DNA of 64,000 nt from Mycobacterium neglectum (GCF_002591975.1 NZ_NVQE01000012.1:62001-126000); one strand, 5' to 3'. Shown: positions 18,193 to 26,352, numbered from the stretch's first letter. Program-made: numbers and translations. The notes: a model not told the origin generated them from the sequence alone.

Positions 18193-18684
18193 TCAGACTG
18201 CGAGCAGCCGCTGGAAGAACTCGCGATAGCGCTGCAGCGCCAGGCGAAGATCCTCGGTAGAAACCTGCTCGCCACGGGCCCACTGCCCCTCGAGCCGCGA
18301 CCGCGCCTCAGAGAACGCCGACGTTAGCTGGTCGACGACCTCCGCGACGAGGGCATCGGCCTTCTGTACACAGTCTGCAGGGTCGTCGACAAACACCGCT
18401 TGAATGTCATCCCACCGCGATCGCAGGCCGGAAGTATCTGCGGCGAAAAGTAATTCGTCGTCCGACGGTTGACCTTCGGCTCTCTGCGGCACCGCCTCCG
18501 CTCGGGTCGCATCGACGACCGGTGGCGCATGTTGAGATTCGGCCGGCACGCCAAACGAGGCGGCGTCGTTGGGTTCGACCGGCGAAACCTCGTGTTCGAC
18601 AGGGTGTTCGGCTGCCGCACTGGAGAACTCGGGTTGTGCGTCATGCGTCGGGACGGTTGTCACCCGGTCATCATGGGTTGTCAT
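18193..18684 (-). CDS. Conserved hypothetical protein, FVDDPA-domain, soluble
   Basis: 163 residues. The first 70 are acidic, Pro/Ala-rich and probably disordered. Residues 85-163 form a helical domain (SRWDDIQAVFVDDPADCVQKADALVAEVVDQLTSAF) that is clearly related to the C-terminal half of the preceding gene product (QTVQRAFVDDPAGAVGDADRLVTEVM). Its ATG at 18684 overlaps the stop of that gene by four bases. The pair, facing csbD, looks like part of the stress set. Function unknown. Confidence 0.75.
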   Translation of the reverse strand: MTTHDDRVTTVPTHDAQPEFSSAAAEHPVEHEVSPVEPNDAASFGVPAESQHAPPVVDATRAEAVPQRAEGQPSDDELLFAADTSGLRSRWDDIQAVFVDDPADCVQKADALVAEVVDQLTSAFSEARSRLEGQWARGEQVSTEDLRLALQRYREFFQRLLAV

Positions 18685-19262
18685 GCTGTTGCCTCCTTCG
18701 GCGTGTTCTTCTCGACTTCGTGATCCGCGCCGAGCAACTGCTCGAAGAGCGCGCGGTAATGGACGAAGGCCTGGCGCTGCGCCTCCGTGCCGATGTCGGC
18801 CGCCTCCTGCGCCAGATACAGGGTGTGGGCGGCACGATAGTGCTCAACAGTTTTGGGATGGTCGACTGAGATATCGGCCGCTCGCTGATCGAAATCGTCT
18901 ATTGGATATCCACGTTCGCGCATCACCTCGGTGACCAGCCGGTCGGCGTCGCCCACGGCACCCGCCGGATCGTCGACAAACGCACGCTGAACGGTCTGCC
19001 ACGAGCTGGCATACCTCTCGTGCACCTCCGGTGACAGCACAACGATGTCGAGCTTCTTTCGCTTGCGTTCACGCGCTACGAGCTCGTGCTCGGCAGCGCG
19101 CTGATCACCGGCGTCATCGACAGCTCGCTCGTACTCCGCCCCGAAATGTTCTTTCAGCCGTCTCGTTTTCCTGCGGCCGTTCACGGATAAGACGGCGATC
19201 AATATCAGCGTCAACGCGATCAGAACGCCTGCTGCGATGAAGAACCAACTCCAAACGGGCAT
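18681..19262 (-). CDS. Membrane-anchored hypothetical protein, FVDDPA-domain
   Basis: 193 residues. One N-terminal transmembrane helix (MPVWSWFFIAAGVLIALTLI, about 4-26) is followed by a charged helical region and then the helical domain shared with the downstream protein. The start is the ATG at 19262, directly after GGAGGTGGGAG; an in-frame start at 19325 would bury the membrane segment behind a charged head. A possible but imperfect SigF-like element lies at 19404-19429 (minus strand). The topology suggests a cytoplasmic domain tethered to the membrane. Confidence 0.75.
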   Translation of the reverse strand: MPVWSWFFIAAGVLIALTLILIAVLSVNGRRKTRRLKEHFGAEYERAVDDAGDQRAAEHELVARERKRKKLDIVVLSPEVHERYASSWQTVQRAFVDDPAGAVGDADRLVTEVMRERGYPIDDFDQRAADISVDHPKTVEHYRAAHTLYLAQEAADIGTEAQRQAFVHYRALFEQLLGADHEVEKNTPKEATA

Positions 19263-19349
19263 CTCTCCCACCTCCTCGAAGGCGAGTACCCGACCATCAC
19301 CTACGGAAACGTCAATTCGTGGCACCAGATGCCGTCACGTCGCTTTTGA

Positions 19350-19475
19350 GTCCCGGCCACATCGCCGCCAAGCGGACTCTTCCGATTCAACTACCGGATC
19401 CATGTACCCGACGGCGAGGCGAAAGATCCTGCGACCCTGGGTAAGTACCTGCCGCCGATCAAGAAGGTCCAGTAG
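19350..19475 (+). pseudogene. Possible remnant of a coding C-terminus
   Basis: On the plus strand a frame that opens after a stop at 19347 reads a protein-like end, with RFNYRIHVPDGEAKDPATLG followed by KYLPPIKKVQ and a TAG at 19473-19475. No start codon or upstream continuation is seen. The composition (alternating polar and hydrophobic, Lys-rich end) looks like a genuine protein C-terminus rather than random GC-rich DNA. It may be the scar of a deleted gene. I cannot name the family. Confidence 0.35.
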
Positions 19476-20760
19476 CCAGACTTATGAGAGCGGCAATGGC
19501 TGCAGCGCTCCGCGACGCAGGCCGAAGCGGGCCCCGCCTGAGCCGCGGTCCGGCACGGTCCGCGATCGCAGTCACCAATCCCCGCCGTTGTGTATCGACG
19601 TCGTGTGTTCCGCGAATCTGGGGACGCATCGGCACGTCGCGGAACTTCTCCTCGGACGCCGTCTCCGGCGCATCGTCGGAGGACGCCGTCAGGAAGCGAT
19701 CCGGTAGCGAAAGTTTGCAGATCGTGCGGACGGTGTGCCAGAACTGACGGATCAACGGTCCGGTCGTGTACGGCAGATCGTATTCAGCCAGCAGTGGCCG
19801 GACTCGCGCCGAGATCTCAGGGAGCCTATTGCTCGGCAGGTCGGGGAACAGGTGATGCTCGATCTGATAGCAGAGGTTGCCACTCATCACCCGCAGGACT
19901 GGACCCGCGTTGAAGTTCGCGGTTCCCAGCATCTGCCGCAAATACCATTCCGGCTTCGTCTCGTTCGCCAGCGTTTCGGGAGTGAACTTCTCGGCGCCAT
20001 CGACGAAGTGCCCGCACACGATCACGATGTAAGCCCACCCGTTGCGGAAGCCCGCTGCGACCAGATTCGCCAAGAACGTCCTGAGAAAGCGACGTCCGCT
20101 CAGCGCCGGGTAGATGAGATAGTCCTTGGCGGCCTGGCGACCCATCTTGCGGAGCATGGCGTGCTTGAGCTCGGCCTTTTCCTCCTCGGTCGCCTGATCC
20201 CGTTGTTCTGCGGCCAGGTTGTGCAGCGCGATGCCCCACTCGAAGACGACCGACAGGCCGACCGCCCGCAACGGGGCCCACAGGTAACCCGGCTTCCATT
20301 CCTGGTCACGACTGACGCGTATGACGCCGAAGCCGAGGTCGTCGTCCATGCCGATCACATTGGAGTAGACGTGGTGGCGGTAGTTGTGGGAGTAGCGCCA
20401 CTGCGAGGACGGGCCCACCATGTCCCACTCCCACGTATTGGAGTGGATCTCTGGGTCGTTCATCCAGTCCCACTGTCCGTGGGTGATGTTGTGGCCGAGC
20501 TCCATGTTCTCGATGCACTTCGCGGCGAGCAGTCCAAGCGTGCCGGCCGCCCAGCCGGCCTTGCCCCTGCTGGCCCAGATCGTCAGCCGGGCGGCGACTT
20601 CGAGGCAGCGTTGGAAGCGTATGACGCGCTTGATGTACGCGCGGTCGTCGGCACCCAGCGACCCCTCGATATCGCGACGGATCTCGTCCAGCGATGACCC
20701 GAGGGCCTCGACGTCCGCTTCGCTCAGGTGGGCGTATTCAGCTACTTCTGCGATGGCAAC
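19459..20760 (-). CDS. desA3: DesA3-like membrane acyl-CoA (stearoyl) desaturase; start codon unusual
   Basis: About 433 residues. All three histidine boxes of the membrane diiron desaturases are present: HNITH in ENMELGHNITHGQW, HNYRHH, and QIEHH in NLCYQIEHHLFPDLPSNRLPEI. DesA3-type enzymes insert a cis-9 double bond into stearoyl-CoA, using a partner oxidoreductase. Homology runs upstream of the first ATG (20505) to AIAEVAEYAHLSEADVEAL, yet no ATG, GTG or TTG lies in frame before the stop at 20769-20767. The position expected for Met holds GTT at 20760-20758. Either a non-standard start is used, or the start was lost and only the 348-residue form from 20505 is made. Confidence 0.78.
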   Translation of the reverse strand, partial: VAIAEVAEYAHLSEADVEALGSSLDEIRRDIEGSLGADDRAYIKRVIRFQRCLEVAARLTIWASRGKAGWAAGTLGLLAAKCIENMELGHNITHGQWDWMNDPEIHSNTWEWDMVGPSSQWRYSHNYRHHVYSNVIGMDDDLGFGVIRVSRDQEWKPGYLWAPLRAVGLSVVFEWGIALHNLAAEQRDQATEEEKAELKHAMLRKMGRQAAKDYLIYPALSGRRFLRTFLANLVAAGFRNGWAYIVIVCGHFVDGAEKFTPETLANETKPEWYLRQMLGTANFNAGPVLRVMSGNLCYQIEHHLFPDLPSNRLPEISARVRPLLAEYDLPYTTGPLIRQFWHTVRTICKLSLPDRFLTASSDDAPETASEEKFRDVPMRPQIRGTHDVDTQRRGLVTAIADRAGPRLRRGPLRPASRSAAAIAALISLATGPS

Positions 20761-20769
20761 GCTGCATCA

Positions 20770-20810
20770 CATCCCATCAGAAGATGGGATGACGCCCGTC
20801 GATACGGGCG
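20770..20810 (-). promoter_or_regulatory. Tandem hairpins before the desaturase start
   Basis: CATCCCATC (20770-20778) pairs perfectly with GATGGGATG (20783-20791) around a 4-base loop. Immediately beyond, CGCCCGT (20793-20799) pairs with ACGGGCG (20804-20810), again with a 4-base loop. In the desaturase transcript the second hairpin would end only about 9 bases before the presumed start. They may be operators or a translation-control structure. Confidence 0.55.
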
Positions 20811-21016
20811 GAATTCTCCGTGCGAGACGGTGCCGGCGAGAGAGCAGCGCAATGGCACACTCCGTCCCGGATCACGGCGACGTCTTCACCGTGGATGGCT
20901 CAATGTGCCATAACGACGCCCCGACTACACAATCGGTAGCTGTATCGGGACGATTTGGCAGCCAAACCGATATGCGCGCGCCTCAGGTCCGGAAATCTAC
21001 GTCGATTCAAAATCGC

Positions 21017-21041
21017 TGACAGTAGTCATTGACAGTCGTCA
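21017..21041. promoter_or_regulatory. Twin TGAC-N4-GTCA operators
   Basis: TGACAGTAGTCA (21017-21028) and TGACAGTCGTCA (21030-21041) are two palindromic sites one base apart. They overlap the -35 box of the tetR promoter, so the regulator probably represses itself and the diiron gene. Confidence 0.7.
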
Positions 21042-21058
21042 GTCAGTTGTTCTACTGT
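21029..21058 (+). promoter_or_regulatory. Promoter of tetR-diiron operon, probably leaderless
   Basis: TTGACA (21029-21034) and TACTGT (21053-21058) are 18 bases apart. The ATG at 21065 begins seven bases after the -10 box, where transcription should start, so the mRNA is probably leaderless, which is common in mycobacteria. Confidence 0.6.
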
Positions 21059-21064
21059 GCGGAT

Positions 21065-21694
21065 ATGCCGTCACCGACCATCGCAGCTGGCCCTTCATCG
21101 CCGACGGTGAGTGCGCGAGAGGCAAAACGTCTTGCCACACGGGCCAGATTGTTCGACGCCGCAGTTGCCGAGATCGGGCGGTCCGGCCTCGCGGGTGCGG
21201 ACGTCAGCACGATCGCTTCGGCCGTCGGGGTGGCACGGGGAACGTTTTACTTCCACTTCCCCACCAAGGAACACGTCGTCGTCGAGGCGGAGCGTGCCGA
21301 AGAGGCGAAGATCGTTGCGCAACTCGGCGCAAGAGGGTCGGAGTTGAAAGATCTGCCCGCGATGCTCTCGGAATTGGTCCGCGAAGTGCTGGCCGCCGAG
21401 CAGCGCATGGGTCCTGTCATCTTTCGTGACATGTTGGGGTTGCACTTCTCCTCGGCCCGTCCCGTGGAGGACGAACTGAGTGAACATCCGTTGGCGGACT
21501 TCGTGATAGATGCGATCGCCAAGGCCCAGCACGCAGGACAAGTGGCGGTCGACGCCGACGCGGGTGAACTCGCGGTGTTCTTTCTCACCGGGCTTTTCGC
21601 ATTGCTAACCACCGACACGAGCGCGCCCAGTGCTCGTGCGGCACTTATGGACCGATACGTGAAGACGATCGTTTCAGGAATGGAGTCACGATGA
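21065..21694 (+). CDS. TetR-family regulator
   Basis: 209 residues. The helix-turn-helix is ADVSTIASAVGVARGTFYFHFPTKEHVV (about 48-75), followed by a helical ligand domain. The start is the ATG at 21065; the longer frame from 21029 would run through the promoter. Its stop overlaps the ATG of the ferritin-like gene by four bases, so the two are translated together. The twin operator in its own promoter suggests autorepression. Confidence 0.87.
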   Translation: MPSPTIAAGPSSPTVSAREAKRLATRARLFDAAVAEIGRSGLAGADVSTIASAVGVARGTFYFHFPTKEHVVVEAERAEEAKIVAQLGARGSELKDLPAMLSELVREVLAAEQRMGPVIFRDMLGLHFSSARPVEDELSEHPLADFVIDAIAKAQHAGQVAVDADAGELAVFFLTGLFALLTTDTSAPSARAALMDRYVKTIVSGMESR

Positions 21695-22515
21695 ACGACA
21701 CCGGCATCGAGGGTTACCGCGTCTTTCTGGAGCGCCGCGATGGTGAAGCCGACCTTCTGAACAGACGATTGGAGCGCCGTGAGGATTTCTTCGGTGATCT
21801 GGAGTCCAACCCCGTGCGGTCGGCCCATCCGGCAGACCGCGAGACCTTCGCGCGAAATCTGCGCCGACGTGTACCCGAGCCGGGTGTGGACCGAAAGATG
21901 CTCTTTCTCTTGGCCACCGCCAAACTGAATCAGGCCGAGCGGTTTGGCGTCGGCCTCGGCGAGACCTACGGACTCAACAGCGGCGAGAACCTGCCGCCCG
22001 AGCGGGTTTATCTCGAACTGGAGGAGCACTACCACACCCGGTTGCTGGCGTATGTGCTCGATATCTTCGGTCTGCCGTTCCAGGTGGTGGCGCCGCCATT
22101 CGTGTTGCGGCAGTTCGTGAAGATCGGTGTGTTTCTCCCTGAGCGCCTGGGCTTCTTGTTCGTGGGTGCGGCGGAGATGGCGGGCTGCGTCATGTTTGAC
22201 GAGTTGCGCCGGGTCGGCATCGAGCTGTTCGCAGACGAACCCGAAGTCGCCGCGCGTATCGAGCGGCTCTACAGCGAGATCCTCACCGACGAAGTCGGCC
22301 ACGTCGGCTACTGCGCTGCACGCTGCAGCCCGACCGAGCGCGCCCTGATGCGACGGCTCTACCCACGCATCGCCCGCCTATTCGCGCGCCAAACCTTCGA
22401 GATCAGCCTTCTCACCGATCGCGAGCGGCTTCACGCGCGTCTTGATCGACCGTTCGACGTCGAGGAGCTCACCGCCGGCCTGCCCAACGAGACGTTCCTT
22501 GCCGCCCATCCCTGA
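21691..22515 (+). CDS. Ferritin-like diiron protein, possible oxygenase
   Basis: 274 residues, mostly helical. A set of carboxylate and histidine residues fits a four-helix diiron site: Glu111/Glu112 and His115 in YLELEEHYHTR, Glu162 in VGAAEMAG, and Glu196 with Glu201-x-x-His204 in SEILTDEVGHVGY. That is the E/ExxH ... E/ExxH layout of ferritin-like oxygenases and oxidases. The substrate is unknown. Tight coupling to a TetR gene and position next to a desaturase suggest a role in lipid or xenobiotic oxidation. Confidence 0.65.
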   Translation: MNDTGIEGYRVFLERRDGEADLLNRRLERREDFFGDLESNPVRSAHPADRETFARNLRRRVPEPGVDRKMLFLLATAKLNQAERFGVGLGETYGLNSGENLPPERVYLELEEHYHTRLLAYVLDIFGLPFQVVAPPFVLRQFVKIGVFLPERLGFLFVGAAEMAGCVMFDELRRVGIELFADEPEVAARIERLYSEILTDEVGHVGYCAARCSPTERALMRRLYPRIARLFARQTFEISLLTDRERLHARLDRPFDVEELTAGLPNETFLAAHP

Positions 22516-22517
22516 TC

Positions 22518-22979
22518 TCACCGCAGGGTGGTGGCGATGTGAATCTCCGACGTCAAGGTCTGATGAATAGGACAGCGCCCGGCGATCAGCAATAACCGTT
22601 GCCGTTGAGTGTCGTCGAGGTCGCCGATCAGCTCTATGTCGAGATCGATGTGATCGATCAATCCGATGCGGGTTTCGCAGTCCGCACAATCTTCTGCGTG
22701 AATACGTGAGTGCTGCAACGTGACTCGAACCTGATCTAAGGGCCAGTCCTTGCGCCCGGCGTACATCCGTACCGTCATGCAGGTACAGGCGCCGAGCGCC
22801 CCGAGCAGCAGGTCGTACGGCGTCGGTCCCGCATCGTCGCCCGTCGGCCGGGGCTCGTCGGCAAGCAATTCATGGTCCCCGATGGTGATCCGCTGGGTGA
22901 ACGTTCCCGTGCCCGTCCCGGCTACGACGACGGTGCCTTCTGACGAGTCCGCGTCGACTGCAGTCTGCGGTGTTGTCAT
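22518..22979 (-). CDS. OsmC/Ohr-family protein
   Basis: 153 residues of the OsmC fold. The N-terminal sheet region (FTQRITIGDHELLADEP) precedes DAGPTPYDLLLGALGACTCMTVRMYA with Cys65 and Cys67, and the second redox-cysteine motif RCPIHQTL has Cys136. These cysteines reduce organic hydroperoxides in Ohr/OsmC proteins. The start is the ATG at 22979 with AAGGAGGT upstream. It is convergent with the diiron gene and divergent from the luciferase-like gene. Confidence 0.85.
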   Translation of the reverse strand: MTTPQTAVDADSSEGTVVVAGTGTGTFTQRITIGDHELLADEPRPTGDDAGPTPYDLLLGALGACTCMTVRMYAGRKDWPLDQVRVTLQHSRIHAEDCADCETRIGLIDHIDLDIELIGDLDDTQRQRLLLIAGRCPIHQTLTSEIHIATTLR

Positions 22980-23076
22980 GCCGACCTCCTTGAGGATTCG
23001 AGCGCCGCATCGGCCGCCGCGCCGCGCCGCAGCGGAAGTTAATCGACAAATGCGACGCCAGGTCCAGAATGAGCGG

Positions 23077-24234
23077 ATGCGATTCGGAAACTTCATGGCT
23101 CCCTTCCACCCAACCGGACAGAATCCGACGCTCGCCATCGAGCGAGACCTCAAACTGATCGCGGCGATGGACGAGCTCGGATTCCACGAGGCGTGGATCG
23201 GCGAGCACCATTCCGCCGGGTTCGAGATCATCGCGTCACCGGAGGTGTTCATCGCCGTCGCCGCAGAGCGAACCAAGCACATCAAACTCGGCACCGGGGT
23301 CAGCTCGTTGCCCTACCACAACCCCTTGATGCTCGCCGATCGCATGGTGCTGCTCGACCACCTCACGCGGGGCCGGGTCATGCTGGGCTGCGGGCCAGGT
23401 CAGCTCACGTCGGACGCCCACATGCTGGGGATCCCGGCGGATGAGCAGCGACCGCGTATGGAACAGAGTCTCGACGCGATCATGCGGCTACTTCGTGGGG
23501 AAACCGTCACCATGGACACCGCCGGATTCACCCTGCAGGACGCGCGGCTTCAGCTGAAGCCGTACAGCGACCCCTGCTTCGATGTCGCTGTTGCGGCGTC
23601 GTTCTCCCCCACCGGTCCACGAGGCGCGGGTAAGCACGGCATCGGCATGTTGTCGATCGCGGCGACCGCGAAGCAAGGAATGGATCTCCTCGCCCACCAC
23701 TGGTCGACGTGGCAGGAGGTCGCCGCAGACCACGGCCATATCGCCGACCGCTCCAAGTGGCGCCTCGTCGGCCCGATGCACCTTGCCGAGACTCGCGAGC
23801 AGGCCGAGCGCGACGTCGAATACGGCATCGCGGAGTTCTCGCGCTATTTCAGTCACATCCTGCCTGCGGGGCCGGTCCAGGGCGATACCGCCGCCGAGAT
23901 CATCGCCAACAACCACGAGTCGGGATTCGCGGTGATCGGGACGCCGGCCGACGCGGTGGCCAAGATCGAGGAGCTGGTAGAGGCGAGCAATGGCGGCTTT
24001 GGTGCGTTCCTGCTGTTCGACCACGACTGGGCCCCGCCTGCCGCGAAGCTCAAGAGCTACGAACTCTTCGCGCAGTACGTGATTCCCCATTTCACCGGCC
24101 AGCTTGCGGGGCCGGCCGCCTCGGCCGACTGGGTGATTGGAAGCGGGACCGAGTTTGTCGACCGTGCGTCGCACGCGATCGGCAAGGCGATCGAGGACCA
24201 CGCAGCGGAGCGAGCGGCGCGCCCTGCCACCTAG
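23077..24234 (+). CDS. LLM-class flavin-dependent oxidoreductase
   Basis: 385 residues of the bacterial luciferase/LLM TIM barrel. Visible family segments are MRFGNFMAPFHPTGQNPT, LGFHEAWIGEHHSAGFEII, KLGTGVSSLPYHNPLMLADR, GRVMLGCGPGQL and a C-terminal GTPADAVAKIEELVEASNG. Such enzymes use FMN or F420 for monooxygenation or reduction. EHHS after IG is common in the alkane/limonene-type FMN monooxygenases. The start is taken at the ATG 23077, where homology begins; 23050 is an in-frame alternative. Confidence 0.83.
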   Translation: MRFGNFMAPFHPTGQNPTLAIERDLKLIAAMDELGFHEAWIGEHHSAGFEIIASPEVFIAVAAERTKHIKLGTGVSSLPYHNPLMLADRMVLLDHLTRGRVMLGCGPGQLTSDAHMLGIPADEQRPRMEQSLDAIMRLLRGETVTMDTAGFTLQDARLQLKPYSDPCFDVAVAASFSPTGPRGAGKHGIGMLSIAATAKQGMDLLAHHWSTWQEVAADHGHIADRSKWRLVGPMHLAETREQAERDVEYGIAEFSRYFSHILPAGPVQGDTAAEIIANNHESGFAVIGTPADAVAKIEELVEASNGGFGAFLLFDHDWAPPAAKLKSYELFAQYVIPHFTGQLAGPAASADWVIGSGTEFVDRASHAIGKAIEDHAAERAARPAT

Positions 24235-24831
24235 ATCAATGACGTTGGCTGTGAACACTTTTCAATTGGCGTGTCGTCAGCTTTCAGCTTGCGCCATTCA
24301 GACAATTCACAGCAATGCGTCAGGCCACTCCGGGCCGTAAGCCGCCAAACGCGTCGAGCACCGCTGCGTGACGCGCCGCGAGTGTCATCGACGTCATGGC
24401 GTACGCGATAGGCGGCATCCGCTCCCACTGCTTTGCCCACTGCCGGCGACCGGCGTCGGAGTAGGCGGCACAGCACACACGTCCCCGCGTTCACCGGGGC
24501 CACCGCTCAGAAGTTCATTGCCGCTCCAGCAACGCTGCAGTACGCCGGGCAGCAGATCCGGCGCCATAGCGTGGCGAAGCTCACCGACACGCGTGAGAAC
24601 GTAGCTCCCCACCACGGATGACTCTGGTGTAAATTCGCCCTCGGTCGCTTCGTGATTTGGCAAGTATCCCGCTTTAGCTGCGCATTCTTCGCATTTCGGA
24701 CATCTGGGCCAGCCTCGGACCCCTCCGCGAACTGCCCCCTGATTAGTGCACCGAATCCCTTGTGTATAAGGTTAGCCTCAGCTAATCTTCAGCTGCCATT
24801 TGGCAAATACACAGGCTCAACAGGAGACAAC
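24235..24831 (+). other. 597-base gene-free stretch with iron box at its end
   Basis: No convincing gene, RNA or long repeat is seen between 24235 and 24760; short open frames there lack start signals and family resemblance. The end carries an IdeR-like box (24767-24785) and the AGGAGA ribosome site (24822-24827) of the next gene. Confidence 0.6.
24767..24785 (+). promoter_or_regulatory. IdeR/DtxR iron box
   Basis: TAAGGTTAGCCTCAGCTAA matches the DtxR/IdeR consensus TTAGGTTAGCCTAACCTAA at 16 of 19 positions. It lies 47 bases before the GTG of the secreted protein gene, so that gene is probably repressed by IdeR when iron is plentiful. Confidence 0.7.
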
Positions 24832-26307
24832 GTGCAACTCGCAGTTCATGCCGACTCGCCGGTTTACGATTTCTCGCCCAGCCACTCACCTTCGAATCGT
24901 CGCAGCACCAAGTTCATGGTTGCTGGCGTCGCGATGGCGAGTGCGGGCGTGATCGCCGTCAGCCCGGTAACCCCCCCGATGCCGAATATCCAGGACGTCC
25001 AGGAGCGCGTGTCGCAAGCGGTGGTCCAGCTCACGGCGACGGCCAACCCGCTCGTTGTGTGGCAGCAGACCATCGCCACCTCGTTGACCAATCTGCAGGC
25101 CCTGGCCACCGGGTCCCAGGGCGCCTTCGGTGCGTTGGGGCAGCAATTGGCCACTGGCGCGATCTTCCAGGAGATCGCTAACGTCCTGGTGCTCAACACG
25201 CTCAATCCGGGCCCGCTGCTGGATCAGATCCTCAACTTCCATACGCGCTTTGGTCCCACCATCGAGTTGGCCTTGAACGACACCTTCACGCGGCTTGGTG
25301 ACGCGGCGGAGCAACTGCCGGGCGTGCTGCAGGAATCGCTGACGTACTTGTCGCAGGGCCAGTTCGTCGAGGCATTCTCGAAGATCAACGGCTGGTTCGT
25401 GCTCAGGGTGCTGGGCGGTATTCGCCCGCTGATCCCGATCCTGTCCATCCCCGCTCAGTTCGTGGGGGGACTGCCGGGGGTCGACAGGCTGGACAACCTG
25501 CTCGATGTCGTGTCCGAGTTTGCCCTCACCAAGGCCATTTTCGAACCATTCGTCGGCGCAGCCCTGCAAACAGCGGAGATTTTCGACGCCGCGCGGATCG
25601 CTTTGACGGCCGGTGACTTCGGAACCGCGGTCAGCGAGCTGGTGAACCTGCCAGCCAGGGTGGCAGACGCTCTCCTCAACGGGATCACGCCGGCCGGCAC
25701 CACCACTCAGTGGCAGGGTCTGATCCGGGGCGGCCTTGGTACCTACCTCATGGTCACGCTGCCCAATCAGATCGCAGCAGCGTTGACGCCTCCGGCCCCG
25801 GTCGTGAACAACGCTCTCGCCGAGGGCGGGCCGAACGCTTTCAGCTTCGGCGGCGACACCTTCACGATCAGCACCGGCCCCGAGGGCGGCGGCTCCGTTG
25901 GGGGCATCGACGACCAAGAAGGCGACATCCAAGACCCAGAAGCCAAGGCCGAGGCCGAAGCAGAAGCCGCCGCCGCAGCAGCAGCCGAAGCAGAAGCCAA
26001 GGCCAAGGCCGAAGCAGAAACCGCCGCCGCAGAAGCCGCAGCCAAGGCCGAAGCAGATGCCACAGCAGCAGCCGAAGCAGAAGCCGCAGCCAAGGCCGAA
26101 GCAGAAGCCGCCGCCGCAGAAGCTGCAGCCAAGGCCGAAGCAGAAGCCGCCGCCGCAGAAGCTGCAGCCAAGGCCGAAGCAGATGCCACAGCAGCAGCCG
26201 AGGCAGAAGCCAAGGCCAAGGCCGAAGCAGAAGCTGCAGCCGAAGATGCTGAGAACGAAGACAACACAGAGAAGGAAGACAAGCCTGCCGAAGGCGACGA
26301 CGCCTAG
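24832..26307 (+). CDS. Secreted/envelope mycobacterial protein with Ala-Glu-Lys repeat tail
   Basis: 491 residues. A hydrophobic signal-like segment at 27-48 (KFMVAGVAMASAGVIAVSPV) precedes a domain (about 60-330) of the mycobacterial secreted family recognised by TANPLVVWQQTIATSLTNLQ. A Gly-rich spacer follows (about 345-360), then about 100 residues almost only of Ala, Glu and Lys (AEAEAKAKAEAE type), which should form a long helix or coiled coil, and an acidic end EDNTEKEDKPAEGDDA. The GTG at 24832 has AGGAGA before it. The iron box upstream suggests a role in iron limitation, perhaps as a cell-wall-associated protein. Confidence 0.72.
   Translation: MQLAVHADSPVYDFSPSHSPSNRRSTKFMVAGVAMASAGVIAVSPVTPPMPNIQDVQERVSQAVVQLTATANPLVVWQQTIATSLTNLQALATGSQGAFGALGQQLATGAIFQEIANVLVLNTLNPGPLLDQILNFHTRFGPTIELALNDTFTRLGDAAEQLPGVLQESLTYLSQGQFVEAFSKINGWFVLRVLGGIRPLIPILSIPAQFVGGLPGVDRLDNLLDVVSEFALTKAIFEPFVGAALQTAEIFDAARIALTAGDFGTAVSELVNLPARVADALLNGITPAGTTTQWQGLIRGGLGTYLMVTLPNQIAAALTPPAPVVNNALAEGGPNAFSFGGDTFTISTGPEGGGSVGGIDDQEGDIQDPEAKAEAEAEAAAAAAAEAEAKAKAEAETAAAEAAAKAEADATAAAEAEAAAKAEAEAAAAEAAAKAEAEAAAAEAAAKAEADATAAAEAEAKAKAEAEAAAEDAENEDNTEKEDKPAEGDDA
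25945..26244 (+). repeat. Low-complexity Ala/Glu/Lys-coding repeat
   Basis: About 300 bases made of imperfect copies of GCCGAAGCAGAAGCC and GCAGCCAAGGCC units. Two segments near 26080-26125 and 26125-26170 are almost identical. The repeat keeps the reading frame, so copy number could change without breaking the protein. Confidence 0.75.
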
Positions 26308-26321
26308 GCACATGCGAAATG

Positions 26322-26352
26322 ACGGCCCCCTCGGCAACGAGGGGGCCGTTTT
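26322..26352 (+). terminator. Strong rho-independent terminator
   Basis: ACGGCCCCCTCG (26322-26333) pairs perfectly with CGAGGGGGCCGT (26338-26349) around GCAA, followed by a T-run. It ends the iron-box gene. Confidence 0.88.

Larger units (their letters stand above)
20761..21064. other. 304-base divergent gap between desaturase and tetR
   Basis: It holds the tandem hairpins on the desaturase side and the twin operator and promoter on the tetR side. Between about 20811 and 21010 I see no gene, repeat or further palindrome. Confidence 0.6.

Noticed and set aside
19404..19429. SigF-like promoter for the FVDDPA operon on the minus strand
   Set aside because: GGGTAC is present, but the -35 (GGATC) is imperfect and the spacing is 15, so it is mentioned only as a weak possibility.
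24235..24760. Small open frames in the gap before the iron-box gene
   Set aside because: No ribosome site, no family resemblance and no codon pattern consistent with the neighbours.
25945..26244. CRISPR-like or tandem-repeat array
   Set aside because: The repeat is contiguous low-complexity coding DNA without spacers and keeps one reading frame.
24886..26337. Minus-strand open frame rich in Cys, Phe, Gly and Leu
   Set aside because: It is the antisense reading of the Ala/Glu/Lys repeat; the repetitive composition follows directly from that DNA.
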